A DNA stretch of 64,000 nucleotides from positions 62,001 through 126,000 of the forward strand of contig NZ_FNCB01000003.1 of the NCBI RefSeq assembly GCF_900100855.1, given 5' to 3'. The notes under the pieces are model-generated. The model saw nothing but the letters and a program-made list of their open reading frames with translations, made no database searches and was not told the DNA's origin. Made by a program: the position numbers and the translations under genes. Within the stretch, counting starts at the first letter, position 1, and each line of letters opens with the position of its first letter. Below are positions 9,539-18,720 of this stretch, piece by piece. Source of the DNA: Idiomarina zobellii (GTDB taxonomy: Bacteria > Pseudomonadota > Gammaproteobacteria > Enterobacterales > Alteromonadaceae).

Positions 9539-10367
9539 GTATATTTACTACCTCAAATTGATTTTGTTTGGCGACCGGCATTTGTTGACGTATTTCTTCG
9601 GTTCGGTCTAAGTCGACTTCGACCGAAATAATGCCTTCACCTTTTGCCTGTTCCGCTAAAATTTCACCCCAGGGGCTGACAATAATGGAGTGCCCGTAAG
9701 TCTCGCGTCCGTTATCATGCACTCCAACCTGATTTGGCGCTACCACGTAGGCTTGTTGTTCAATCGCCCTCGCTCTAACCAATGCGTGCCAGTGCGCTTC
9801 GCCCGTCACCCGAGTAAAACCGGACGGCAAAGCAATAATATTGGCGCCTGCCTGACGCAGCGCTCTGAACAATTCCGGAAAGCGAAGATCATAACACACT
9901 GACATACCGACAACACCACAGTCAGTGTCTACAGCAACCACCTCCCTGCCCGGTTGAGTCCATTTTGATTCGCGGTATTGCTTAGTACTGTCCGCCACAT
10001 CTACGTCGAACAAATGTATTTTGTCGTAGCGCGCAACAAGCTCTCCCGTTGGCGAATACATTAACGATGCGGCTGAAAAGCGTTCACCCGCGTCAATAGG
10101 AATGGTACCACCTATCAAATACACGCCGTGCTGCTTCGCGAGCGAAGAGAGCTCCCTTTGCACAGCGCCATCTTTGTATTTTTCAGCCATATCCAGTTGC
10201 GCTCTGTCACCAGCGCCGAAGCAAACAAAAGCTTCAGGAAGGACCACTAAATGGGGGTAGTTGGAAGACGGGAGATTGTTAAGAAGCTTTTTGACAATGT
10301 CGAGGTTGTCTTCAGGTTTAGAGCGGCTGCTCATTTGCACCGCGGTCAGTTGCACCTTCTTCATCAT
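9525..10367 (-). CDS. Carbon-nitrogen hydrolase (Nit/omega-amidase-like)
   Basis: This 280-residue cytoplasmic protein belongs to the nitrilase superfamily. The catalytic triad is visible: Glu45 in LPEAFVCFG, Lys116 in RYDKIHLFD and Cys158 in [13 protein letters not shown]. The [11 protein letters not shown] motif is that of the Nit1/Nit2 branch, which contains deaminated-glutathione amidase and omega-amidase; sequence alone does not fix the substrate. The N-terminal strand [11 protein letters not shown] is needed for the fold, so the start must lie inside yhdP, a 50-base overlap. The tandem ATGATG leaves the exact start uncertain by one codon. Confidence 0.9.
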   Translation of the reverse strand: MMKKVQLTAVQMSSRSKPEDNLDIVKKLLNNLPSSNYPHLVVLPEAFVCFGAGDRAQLDMAEKYKDGAVQRELSSLAKQHGVYLIGGTIPIDAGERFSAASLMYSPTGELVARYDKIHLFDVDVADSTKQYRESKWTQPGREVVAVDTDCGVVGMSVCYDLRFPELFRALRQAGANIIALPSGFTRVTGEAHWHALVRARAIEQQAYVVAPNQVGVHDNGRETYGHSIIVSPWGEILAEQAKGEGIISVEVDLDRTEEIRQQMPVAKQNQFEVVNIHDTK

Positions 10368-13300
10368 TCACCTCTGAGTCAGTTGAGTCTTCCTCCAATT
10401 CTGGCAAATCAACGGGGCGACTGTCACGCTCTATTTCCTGAACAACCGGATTCTCTATGGTTCCACTCACTTCATAGCGTAATTTCGAAATGACTTTGGC
10501 GTCATGCAGTACTTTATCGATAAGCAACGCTGCCAAACCGCTGGGTGGGTTGACCATCCAGGCAAGAATAACCGGCAAACTCGAGGTCACTTTAGGGGCG
10601 TACGTCAGGTTGTAGTTCAACTCACCACTTGCCATGTCTGTCCAGCCGCGAATATCCATATCACCAGCAGAGCCAAGTAGCCGCGCATCATCGGTTTGAA
10701 CAACGCCGTCTTCGATAGCGGCACTACCCGATAACTCAGTAAAGAACATGCCCTGAGAAAATATGTCACGGAAGTCCAAAGTGAGCTTGCGTAAAATACT
10801 GTCCAGGCTGAGTATCGAGAATATTCGAGCACCGCCGTCGCTTACTTCCGCAAGGTAGCCTTTACCTAACGCCCAGGAAATTTCGCCATCCAGAGATGGC
10901 CAGCTCGGTTGATGCAGATGGTCATCCCAGCTTAAATCAAATTCGATATTCGCGGAGCTGTCGCGAATTGCAGTTTCAATGCCGAATTGGCGCAATAGCT
11001 CACCTAAATCACTGGTATTCAAGCGGCCATTTAACTCGCTATATGCCTGCTCATTTTCATAACGCCAAACTCCGTTTGCCTGAATGCTATCTCCATTTCG
11101 GGTCACGTTTAGGCGGTCAATGGTAAAGCCTTTAACCTGCGGCGTAGCCTCTATTGGAGAAATGGCTAAATCGACTTCCCCCAGGTTATGCTCGTTAATC
11201 CTGCAGCTTCGGCAGTTGACCGTTACCGGTGGCACTTTTCCAAGCCAGTTCCACTTAGACTCGTCGTCGCCCTCTGGGTCTGGCAGTTCAATATCAGTCG
11301 ATAGCACCAGGTAATCTGCTCTGACATCAATACCCTCGTTCATAAACTCTTTAGGAATACCGACGTTCAGCACCGCTTTGTCAGAGTTCACCTGCACCTG
11401 CCATTTATTCTGCTCTGGCCAACTGCGTACATCGGCGGCACCAAAGCTTTGCTCTGCCCATTTCAGGTTAAGGGTCGACACGTGTATCGAGTCGGGTAAC
11501 CAAGGGTTGCTTGCAGAGCTGGCGGGCTCGGAGGACGACTCTCCACCCGCCAATGCATAAATAAGAGAATACCAGCGACCGATATCCGCCTCATCCAACT
11601 GAGCTAACACAGCAAAGCCACGACCTATATCGTCCGTTTCATTGTCATTGCCAACCGTTAACGTGGCCTTCTGCCAGCCTGCGTTATCGAGTTGCCACTC
11701 CCCTTCGAAATTTGCTCGATCATCAATGTTACCCGTTATCGCATAGTCGTCATTCTGTCCGTTTAAAGAAAAGCGGAACTGCCAACCTTCGCCAAAGCTC
11801 TTTTGTAAGGGTGCCGGTAAATAGGTTTCTAAGCCGGTTAAGTCGTATTGACCATCAGCCTCCACATTGAAGTTATCACCAGCGAAACGCAAAACCACGC
11901 GGCTTTCACCATTGACGGCTCCATAGAAAAACTCTTCCCACTGGTCATAAGGAAATTGCTTAAACAGTGGCTCTGTTTGCCAGTCTAACGCCGTGTCAAT
12001 GGTCAGCTCATAACCCTGGCTACTCTCATCTCCATTAACAGACGCCGTCACCGGCATGCCATACCAATTCATGACTAAGTCAGAGGTGCTGACGTTGGCG
12101 TTGTTAATCGTTAAAACGCCCTGTTTAACGTTAAATTCTTGCTTTATTGCATCAATTGTTACCTGAACACCGGAAAGCGGTGCTTCCACAAAGACTCCAA
12201 CCTCACGCGACTCATCGAACGGAATGTCGAGCTCCATACGACCCGTGACCTTACCCTCCGGATTCAGCTGATTAAAGGTTTCAGTTACTGAGTCCAACGG
12301 AGAGTTTTGGAAAACCTCATAAACTTGCTGGGCTTCTCCCGACGCTTGCGCTTGTATTTGTAAACCAACACTGCCATCAGTTAGGTTTGGAATCTGTGCA
12401 GAAACATTATCGACACGAGCTGAACCAATACTTCCCGTCTTGGCGTGCATGAATAAGCTGTTCTGATAAAAGTCTAAATGAATAGGAGTATTCTCAAGCG
12501 CTAACCAGTCGGACTGGAACTTAAAATTTAATGATTCAAAGCCCATCCGGGCATTAAACACTGATTCAAAACCGTCACTGGCAAAACTATCAACTTCACC
12601 ACGCCACACGGCTTCAATTCCGCTTAACTGGCCGGCTTGCAAGGCTCCGGACAGGTAGCTTTGCACGCCTTTGCCCATTGCCTGAGGCAATAACTGACGG
12701 GCGGTTTCCACCGAAAACGGTTCGTTTGAATAAATGAAGGAATCAATATGCATTTTTCCTGAAGCGCTATTTGAAGACAGTTGAGCACTTCCGGACAATC
12801 TTAAGTCATTGATTTGTAGTTGTGTTTTAGTTAACGAAACAGACCAACCATTATTATTCGTCATCCACGATCCGGACAAATCCAGCTCATTTATGTTCCA
12901 GGCCTGCTCTGGAGATAAATGTCGACTGGCCAGAGAAACGTCAGAGCCATACAAACGCCATTGGGCTTTATCACTTATTTGGCTCACACTCATACGTAAG
13001 CCGCTTACACTGGGCGTGTTATTACCACCTTCAATAGATAACCCTTTACCATCAACACGCCACTGGCTGCCGACAATAGGGTGCAATCGATATTGGCCGT
13101 CAACCTGACCACTAATACCCGTTCTTTTAATCCATTGACCCGCTTTTTCCGAGGTAAACGGGAGTAGCGTTAATAATGACGTGGCGTCATCTAAGTCCAC
13201 ATTCGACACACTAATATCATGGATACTATTTTGATTCTGCCAGGCAATTCTCGGAACCCGAATACTGCCAGCCGAAGAGTCCAGAGTCATTGGCAGGCTA

Positions 13301-14208
13301 TTCATTAACCAACCGTTCTCAAGAGGCCTTAAAATGACCTTACCGCCCGGAATGTCCAACCAATGCGATTGCTCGGCGTCTTTATACTGCCAAGTAATAC
13401 GATTTTGACGAAGCTGCAACAGCCCTTCAAAAAGCTCACCGTTTTGCATATCCAGCCAGCCCGTAAAGTTGACATCAGATTGCTGTACATCGATATCACC
13501 CAACCGCTCTTCTAACCAAGGGCTGATATCGATGTTTTGTGCATTAACATAAAACTGACCGGTTAAGTCCGACCACGTATCCCCCTTAAGGTCGACAATG
13601 ACATCCAGTGCGTTCGTCGCAAAGTCATCCATTCTAAGACTGCCAACCGCGCGGTGCCGGGCCCCTTCGTTGACCCAAGACAAACGCTCAAGATCAATAC
13701 GTCGAGTAACCCCTCGTAAGTTCGTTAAAAACACCTGCCCCTGATGAATCGAGAATTTTTCAAGCTGATGTAGGAAAAGCTCACTAAGGTTATCGATATC
13801 GAAGGTGTCATCACCCGAAACATCGTTTAACTGGCGAAGATCAATAGCAACATTGGCGTTGTCCAGAATAAACTCATCGGCCACAAATTGCTGTTGAACA
13901 ATGCTTTGCCAAAAATTCAAAACCACATGCACTTCGGCAACTTTGAACTTCACTTTGGCGTTGTCGTCTGCTGACAACGATAAATTCTCGAGCACAACAG
14001 ATGGACCTTGCTGCGTCCAGGCCATGGACAAGTCACTGATACTAACGGGTTGCTGGAAACGCGCTTCCAGCTCGTTCTCAAGAGGTTGAGTTAAATCGGG
14101 AAGATAGGGCAGACTGTAACGGAGCAAGCTCAGAGCAACAGCAACCAATACCAGCGCAATAGCCAGTAGTAGCCATAGTTTTTTTAATACCCAGGACAGT
14201 GCTCGCAT
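10318..14208 (-). CDS. yhdP: YhdP, AsmA-like envelope phospholipid transport protein
   Basis: This giant protein (1296 residues; 1266 in E. coli) is anchored by one N-terminal membrane helix (about 8-30, LWLLLAIALVLVAVALSLL) with the remainder in the periplasm. It is an AsmA/TamB-type bridge-like lipid-transfer protein, one of the partly redundant TamB/YhdP/YdbH set thought to move phospholipid to the outer membrane. The C-terminal DUF3971/AsmA_2 region with LSLDSILRKLTLDFRDIFSQG is intact. The tail after residue 1250 is acidic and disordered. It lies 4 bases after rng and overlaps the nitrilase gene. Confidence 0.95.
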   Translation of the reverse strand: MRALSWVLKKLWLLLAIALVLVAVALSLLRYSLPYLPDLTQPLENELEARFQQPVSISDLSMAWTQQGPSVVLENLSLSADDNAKVKFKVAEVHVVLNFWQSIVQQQFVADEFILDNANVAIDLRQLNDVSGDDTFDIDNLSELFLHQLEKFSIHQGQVFLTNLRGVTRRIDLERLSWVNEGARHRAVGSLRMDDFATNALDVIVDLKGDTWSDLTGQFYVNAQNIDISPWLEERLGDIDVQQSDVNFTGWLDMQNGELFEGLLQLRQNRITWQYKDAEQSHWLDIPGGKVILRPLENGWLMNSLPMTLDSSAGSIRVPRIAWQNQNSIHDISVSNVDLDDATSLLTLLPFTSEKAGQWIKRTGISGQVDGQYRLHPIVGSQWRVDGKGLSIEGGNNTPSVSGLRMSVSQISDKAQWRLYGSDVSLASRHLSPEQAWNINELDLSGSWMTNNNGWSVSLTKTQLQINDLRLSGSAQLSSNSASGKMHIDSFIYSNEPFSVETARQLLPQAMGKGVQSYLSGALQAGQLSGIEAVWRGEVDSFASDGFESVFNARMGFESLNFKFQSDWLALENTPIHLDFYQNSLFMHAKTGSIGSARVDNVSAQIPNLTDGSVGLQIQAQASGEAQQVYEVFQNSPLDSVTETFNQLNPEGKVTGRMELDIPFDESREVGVFVEAPLSGVQVTIDAIKQEFNVKQGVLTINNANVSTSDLVMNWYGMPVTASVNGDESSQGYELTIDTALDWQTEPLFKQFPYDQWEEFFYGAVNGESRVVLRFAGDNFNVEADGQYDLTGLETYLPAPLQKSFGEGWQFRFSLNGQNDDYAITGNIDDRANFEGEWQLDNAGWQKATLTVGNDNETDDIGRGFAVLAQLDEADIGRWYSLIYALAGGESSSEPASSASNPWLPDSIHVSTLNLKWAEQSFGAADVRSWPEQNKWQVQVNSDKAVLNVGIPKEFMNEGIDVRADYLVLSTDIELPDPEGDDESKWNWLGKVPPVTVNCRSCRINEHNLGEVDLAISPIEATPQVKGFTIDRLNVTRNGDSIQANGVWRYENEQAYSELNGRLNTSDLGELLRQFGIETAIRDSSANIEFDLSWDDHLHQPSWPSLDGEISWALGKGYLAEVSDGGARIFSILSLDSILRKLTLDFRDIFSQGMFFTELSGSAAIEDGVVQTDDARLLGSAGDMDIRGWTDMASGELNYNLTYAPKVTSSLPVILAWMVNPPSGLAALLIDKVLHDAKVISKLRYEVSGTIENPVVQEIERDSRPVDLPELEEDSTDSEVNDEEGATDRGANEQPL

Positions 14209-14212
14209 TAAC

Positions 14213-15679
14213 CTACATCATTACCACGTCAAATTGCTCTTGATTATACAAAGGTTCGGTCTGTACTGTAATTTGACGTGAAACAAACAGTTCAAGTTCA
14301 GCCAATGCATGAGATTCTTCGTTGACTAAGGCATCGCTGACTTTAGCTGACGCGTACACAACGAACTTATCGGCCTCATAGGCTTTATGTACCCGGACAA
14401 TCTCTCGCATAATTTCATAGCAGACGGTTTCTACTGTTTTCATGGTGCCGCGCCCCTGGCAAACCGGGCATTCCGAGCACAGCACATGTTCGAGACTCTC
14501 GCGGGTGCGCTTACGAGTCATCTCAACAAGCCCAAGCGTGGTAAAACCGTTAATAGTGGTTTTTGCCCGGTCTTTAGACAAGGCAAGCTCAAGGCTATGT
14601 AAAACCCGACGTTTATGCTCTTCGTCGCGCATATCGATGAAATCGATAATGATAATACCGCCCAAATTACGCAGTCGTAGCTGCCGGGCAATTGCCTGCG
14701 TTGCTTCTATGTTGGTGTTGAATATGGTTTCTTCGAGGTTTCTGTGACCAACAAAAGCACCGGTATTGATATCAATAGTGGTCATCGCCTCGGTTTGATC
14801 AATAATTAACGAGCCGCCAGATTTTAAGTCAACACGGCGATCGAGCGCGCGCTGCATTTCATTTTCAATATCGAACAAATCGAAAATAGGCCGGTCCCCA
14901 GTGTAGTATTCAAGTACACTGGTTAATTCTGGAATAAAGTCTTTAGTAAAGGTTTTGAGAGTGTCAAAAGTGACTTTTGAGTCGACCCTAATGCGCTCTA
15001 TTTCTTCACCGACAAAGTCTCGTAACACACGGCATGACAGGTTCAGGTCTTCGTACAGCATGCCAACTTTACGCTGACTTTTCTTGCGCGCTTTAATTTT
15101 TTCCCAAAGCCGAAAAAGGAAGTCTGCGTCGCTTTTTAATGACTGTTCGGACGCGCCTTCCGCCGCAGTACGAACGATAAACTTACCGTCGTCAGTGCTG
15201 ACCGATTCCGCAATTTCCTTGAGGCGATCTCGTTCTTCACCTTCTTCAATACGCTGTGAAACACCCACATGGTCACTTTTCGGCATAAACACCAGGTAAC
15301 GGGACGGTAATGTAATGTCCGTCGTTAGCCGCGCCCCTTTCGTGCCTAAGGGGTCTTTGACAACCTGCACCATAATTTGCTGGCCCTGATGAACCAGCTC
15401 GGTAATGCTTCTTTCCGGGCGGTCAGGCTGAGGTATGTCGTCACCATCAACTTGCACGACAATGTCGGATGCGTGTAAGAAGGCGGCTTTATCTAAACCA
15501 ATATCGATGAACGCCGCCTGCATGCCCGGCAAAACACGAGACACCTTGCCCATGTAGATATTCCCCACCAGACCACGTTTCGCCTGTCGCTCAATATGAA
15601 CTTCCTGCAAAATACCGTTTTCAACAAGAACCACCCGCGTTTCTGTCGGGGTGACGTTCATAAGAACTTCAACGCTCAT
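14213..15679 (-). CDS. rng: Ribonuclease G
   Basis: RNase G is the endoribonuclease of the RNase E/G family that matures the 5' end of 16S rRNA and decays some mRNAs. The chosen ATG at 15679 gives 488 residues (489 in E. coli) and an N-terminus MSVEVLMNVTPTETRVVLVE that aligns with the family. An upstream in-frame GTG at 15688 would add three residues inside the maf stop and would use up the AGGTGG ribosome-binding site. The S1 domain occupies about 35-125, the DNase I-like catalytic part follows, and the zinc-link CPVCQGRG is near 405. The order maf-rng-yhdP is the classical cafA neighbourhood. Confidence 0.95.
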   Translation of the reverse strand: MSVEVLMNVTPTETRVVLVENGILQEVHIERQAKRGLVGNIYMGKVSRVLPGMQAAFIDIGLDKAAFLHASDIVVQVDGDDIPQPDRPERSITELVHQGQQIMVQVVKDPLGTKGARLTTDITLPSRYLVFMPKSDHVGVSQRIEEGEERDRLKEIAESVSTDDGKFIVRTAAEGASEQSLKSDADFLFRLWEKIKARKKSQRKVGMLYEDLNLSCRVLRDFVGEEIERIRVDSKVTFDTLKTFTKDFIPELTSVLEYYTGDRPIFDLFDIENEMQRALDRRVDLKSGGSLIIDQTEAMTTIDINTGAFVGHRNLEETIFNTNIEATQAIARQLRLRNLGGIIIIDFIDMRDEEHKRRVLHSLELALSKDRAKTTINGFTTLGLVEMTRKRTRESLEHVLCSECPVCQGRGTMKTVETVCYEIMREIVRVHKAYEADKFVVYASAKVSDALVNEESHALAELELFVSRQITVQTEPLYNQEQFDVVMM

Positions 15680-15680
15680 C

Positions 15681-16265
15681 TCAACCACCTGTTACTTCGA
15701 ACATGCGAAGTAATTGCTCTGTTTCATATAAGGGTAAGCCAACCACCGCAAAGTAGCTACCTTCAATGCGCTTTACGTATTTGCCGCCGTAGCCCTGAAT
15801 ACCATAACCACCGGCTTTATCTTGTGGCTCGCCAGTTGCCCAATAACTCTCTATATCGTCGTCTGCCAATGCGGCGAACTCAACTTTCGTGGTAATAAGT
15901 GCTGACTCACTCGCCACTAAACACTGCCCACTCCAGTGACAAACAGCAACCGATGTCAGCACATCGTGGGTACGTCCAGACAATTGACGCATCATCTTTT
16001 GGAAATGCTCAAAATCCAACGGCTTTTCCATGACGTCTTGGTCGCATCGAATCAGTGTGTCTGAGCCAATGACCAAGCATTCATCGGGCTGTCGTTTGGC
16101 TACGGCTAACGCTTTGTCGTTGGCTAGCCGCAATACATAGTCCTCGGGGTCTTCACCGTTAGTGCGACTTTCTTCTATATCGGGCACATCGCAGTCGAAT
16201 GGGCGATGCAGAAAGTGTAAGAGTTCACGTCGGCGGGGGGACGAAGACGCCAGTACAATGCGCAT
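15681..16265 (-). CDS. maf: Maf-family nucleotide pyrophosphatase
   Basis: Maf-like proteins hydrolyse non-canonical or canonical nucleoside triphosphates (dTTP/UTP in the YhdE branch). The 194-residue protein starts MRIVLASSSPRRRELL, the phosphate-binding signature of the family. I place the start at 16265 although the frame stays open further upstream, since the signature must be N-terminal and the ATG shares one base with the mreD stop (TAATG). The motif GSDTLIRCD and the end region KAGGYGIQGYGG are present. The neighbour set mreD-maf-rng favours the YhdE branch. Confidence 0.93.
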   Translation of the reverse strand: MRIVLASSSPRRRELLHFLHRPFDCDVPDIEESRTNGEDPEDYVLRLANDKALAVAKRQPDECLVIGSDTLIRCDQDVMEKPLDFEHFQKMMRQLSGRTHDVLTSVAVCHWSGQCLVASESALITTKVEFAALADDDIESYWATGEPQDKAGGYGIQGYGGKYVKRIEGSYFAVVGLPLYETEQLLRMFEVTGG

Positions 16266-16750
16266 TATGACACTCCAAACTGACGGCGTACTTTTCGTAA
16301 TAACGGGAATACCCAGAGCCAAAAAACCGCCGAGGTAAGTACCGGCCAAAAATAGGATAAAGTGAACTCTGCGTCATGTAGGAATACATTAGCTTCAAAG
16401 ACAATGAACCGCTTTAACAGTATAAGAACCGCGATAACAACAGCTTGCTGAATCAATGCAAAATTTCTAAGGCGTTGAAAGTTTCTGGCCGCAAGGTAAG
16501 CAACAATAACCATTCCAAGTGCATGAACACCAACGATGGAGCCTAAAAGTACATCACTCAGTACACCAAGAATAAGTGCAGTCCCCATACTAACGCGATG
16601 TGGTAGAGCTATAATCCAGTAAAGCATGACCAAGGTCACCCAGTCGGGGCGAAACACATCAAACGTGGCCGGCATTGGCATGACCATCAATGTTAGCGCA
16701 ATGACATAGGTGACAAGTAAAGTCACTATTCCTGGCTTCACAACCTTCAT
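16265..16750 (-). CDS. mreD: MreD, rod-shape determining membrane protein
   Basis: MreD is a small inner-membrane protein of the elongasome. Its 161 residues are almost wholly hydrophobic, with five to six predicted membrane segments and the family-like region DVLLGSIVGVHALGM in the middle. It overlaps mreC by four bases (ATGA) and maf by one base, so mreB-mreC-mreD-maf-rng-yhdP form one long transcription unit on this strand. Confidence 0.92.
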   Translation of the reverse strand: MKVVKPGIVTLLVTYVIALTLMVMPMPATFDVFRPDWVTLVMLYWIIALPHRVSMGTALILGVLSDVLLGSIVGVHALGMVIVAYLAARNFQRLRNFALIQQAVVIAVLILLKRFIVFEANVFLHDAEFTLSYFWPVLTSAVFWLWVFPLLRKVRRQFGVS

Positions 16751-17601
16751 TCGTCGTCCTCGTAAATCGGCTGTTGCTCGCTCTCAGTTGGCCATAGTAG
16801 TAAGACATTTCTCACTCTGTCTAAAGCGCTTACCGGATCAGCAAAAACGGTAGCGAAAGGCAGTGACTCGTCTCTCACGATACTGGCGATACGCGCTACG
16901 GGGTATCCCTCCGGAAACACGCCACCTAATCCTGAAGACATCAGTAAGTCGCCTTCTCGTAGCTCTGTACTATGAGGAATAAACATCAATTCTAACCGAC
17001 CTATATCGCCGGTACCCTGAGCGAGCACGCGAATGTCGTTTCTTTCCGAGCGTAAAGAAATGGCATGGCTTTGGTCGGAGATAAGTAACACCCTAGCAGT
17101 ATTTCCACCAACATCCTGCACTTGCCCAATAATACCACTGCTGTCGAGCACTGGCTGGCCCTCATAGACACCGCTTAAGGTGCCTTTATTAATGACCAAC
17201 TGCTGAGAAAATGGTTCGGACGCCACTGCAATGACTTCAGCGACCATGCGGCGAGCAGACTCCCGCGCATCTGAGCCTAATAGCTCTCTAAGCCGGCGAT
17301 TTTCATTCTGTAGAAACTGTAGCTGTTGCTGTTGGCCTTGAAGTTTTAATATCCGCTGTTTTAACGCTTTGTTTTCCGCACTTAATTGCTCGGTTGTTTT
17401 TACTGACTCAGAGAAGTTATCCAACATTTGCTCGGGAAGTATTGCTAAATACTGGACGGGAGCAACTAATGAATTCAGAAACACGCGAACAGGCTGCATA
17501 GCTTGCAACCGATGATCAATAAATATAAGCAGAAACGAACAGGCTAGTGCGAGCACTAGCCTGGAGAGTAAAGACGGGCCGCGGGCAAACAGCGTTTTCA
17601 T
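16747..17601 (-). CDS. mreC: MreC, rod-shape determining periplasmic scaffold
   Basis: MreC links cytoplasmic MreB to the periplasmic wall-synthesis enzymes. The 284-residue sequence has one N-terminal membrane helix (about 11-29), a coiled coil (about 66-112, rich in Q, L and K) that dimerises, and then the beta-barrel MreC domain with VNKGTLSGVYEGQPVLDSSG-like strands. The C-terminal tail is short and acidic. It is 3 bases after mreB and overlaps mreD. Confidence 0.95.
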   Translation of the reverse strand: MKTLFARGPSLLSRLVLALACSFLLIFIDHRLQAMQPVRVFLNSLVAPVQYLAILPEQMLDNFSESVKTTEQLSAENKALKQRILKLQGQQQQLQFLQNENRRLRELLGSDARESARRMVAEVIAVASEPFSQQLVINKGTLSGVYEGQPVLDSSGIIGQVQDVGGNTARVLLISDQSHAISLRSERNDIRVLAQGTGDIGRLELMFIPHSTELREGDLLMSSGLGGVFPEGYPVARIASIVRDESLPFATVFADPVSALDRVRNVLLLWPTESEQQPIYEDDE

Positions 17602-17604
17602 GAC

Positions 17605-18666
<1,062 letters not shown>

Positions 18667-18692
18667 TTATAAAGCTAACAGAGTGACAGCAA

Positions 18693-18720
18693 AGAGCGCA
18701 GTAAGTACTTACTGCGCTCT
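18693..18720 (-). terminator. Perfect 28-bp palindrome spanning the SUMF1-gene stop codon
   Basis: The 14-base arm AGAGCGCAGTAAGT is followed immediately by its exact reverse complement. On the minus strand the last sense codons (AGA GCG CAG) and the TAA stop form one arm, and CTCTTTGC follows the second arm. In RNA this would make a hairpin of about 12 bp with a tiny loop and a short U-run. It probably ends or protects the mRNA of the upstream gene before mreB. A protein-binding palindrome is possible but less likely. Confidence 0.5.

Noticed and set aside
14213-15679. Large antisense open frames in rng, rpoB, rpoC, fusA, tuf and yhdP
   Set aside because: They follow the codon pattern of the conserved genes on the other strand, lack ribosome-binding sites and show no known domain.
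15680-15688. GTG start for RNase G
   Set aside because: It would overlap the maf stop and swallow the AGGTGG ribosome-binding site; the ATG at 15679 fits the family N-terminus.
16266-16349. Longer N-terminus for Maf
   Set aside because: The frame is open upstream, but the extra residues lie inside mreD and precede the SSSPRR signature that should be N-terminal.
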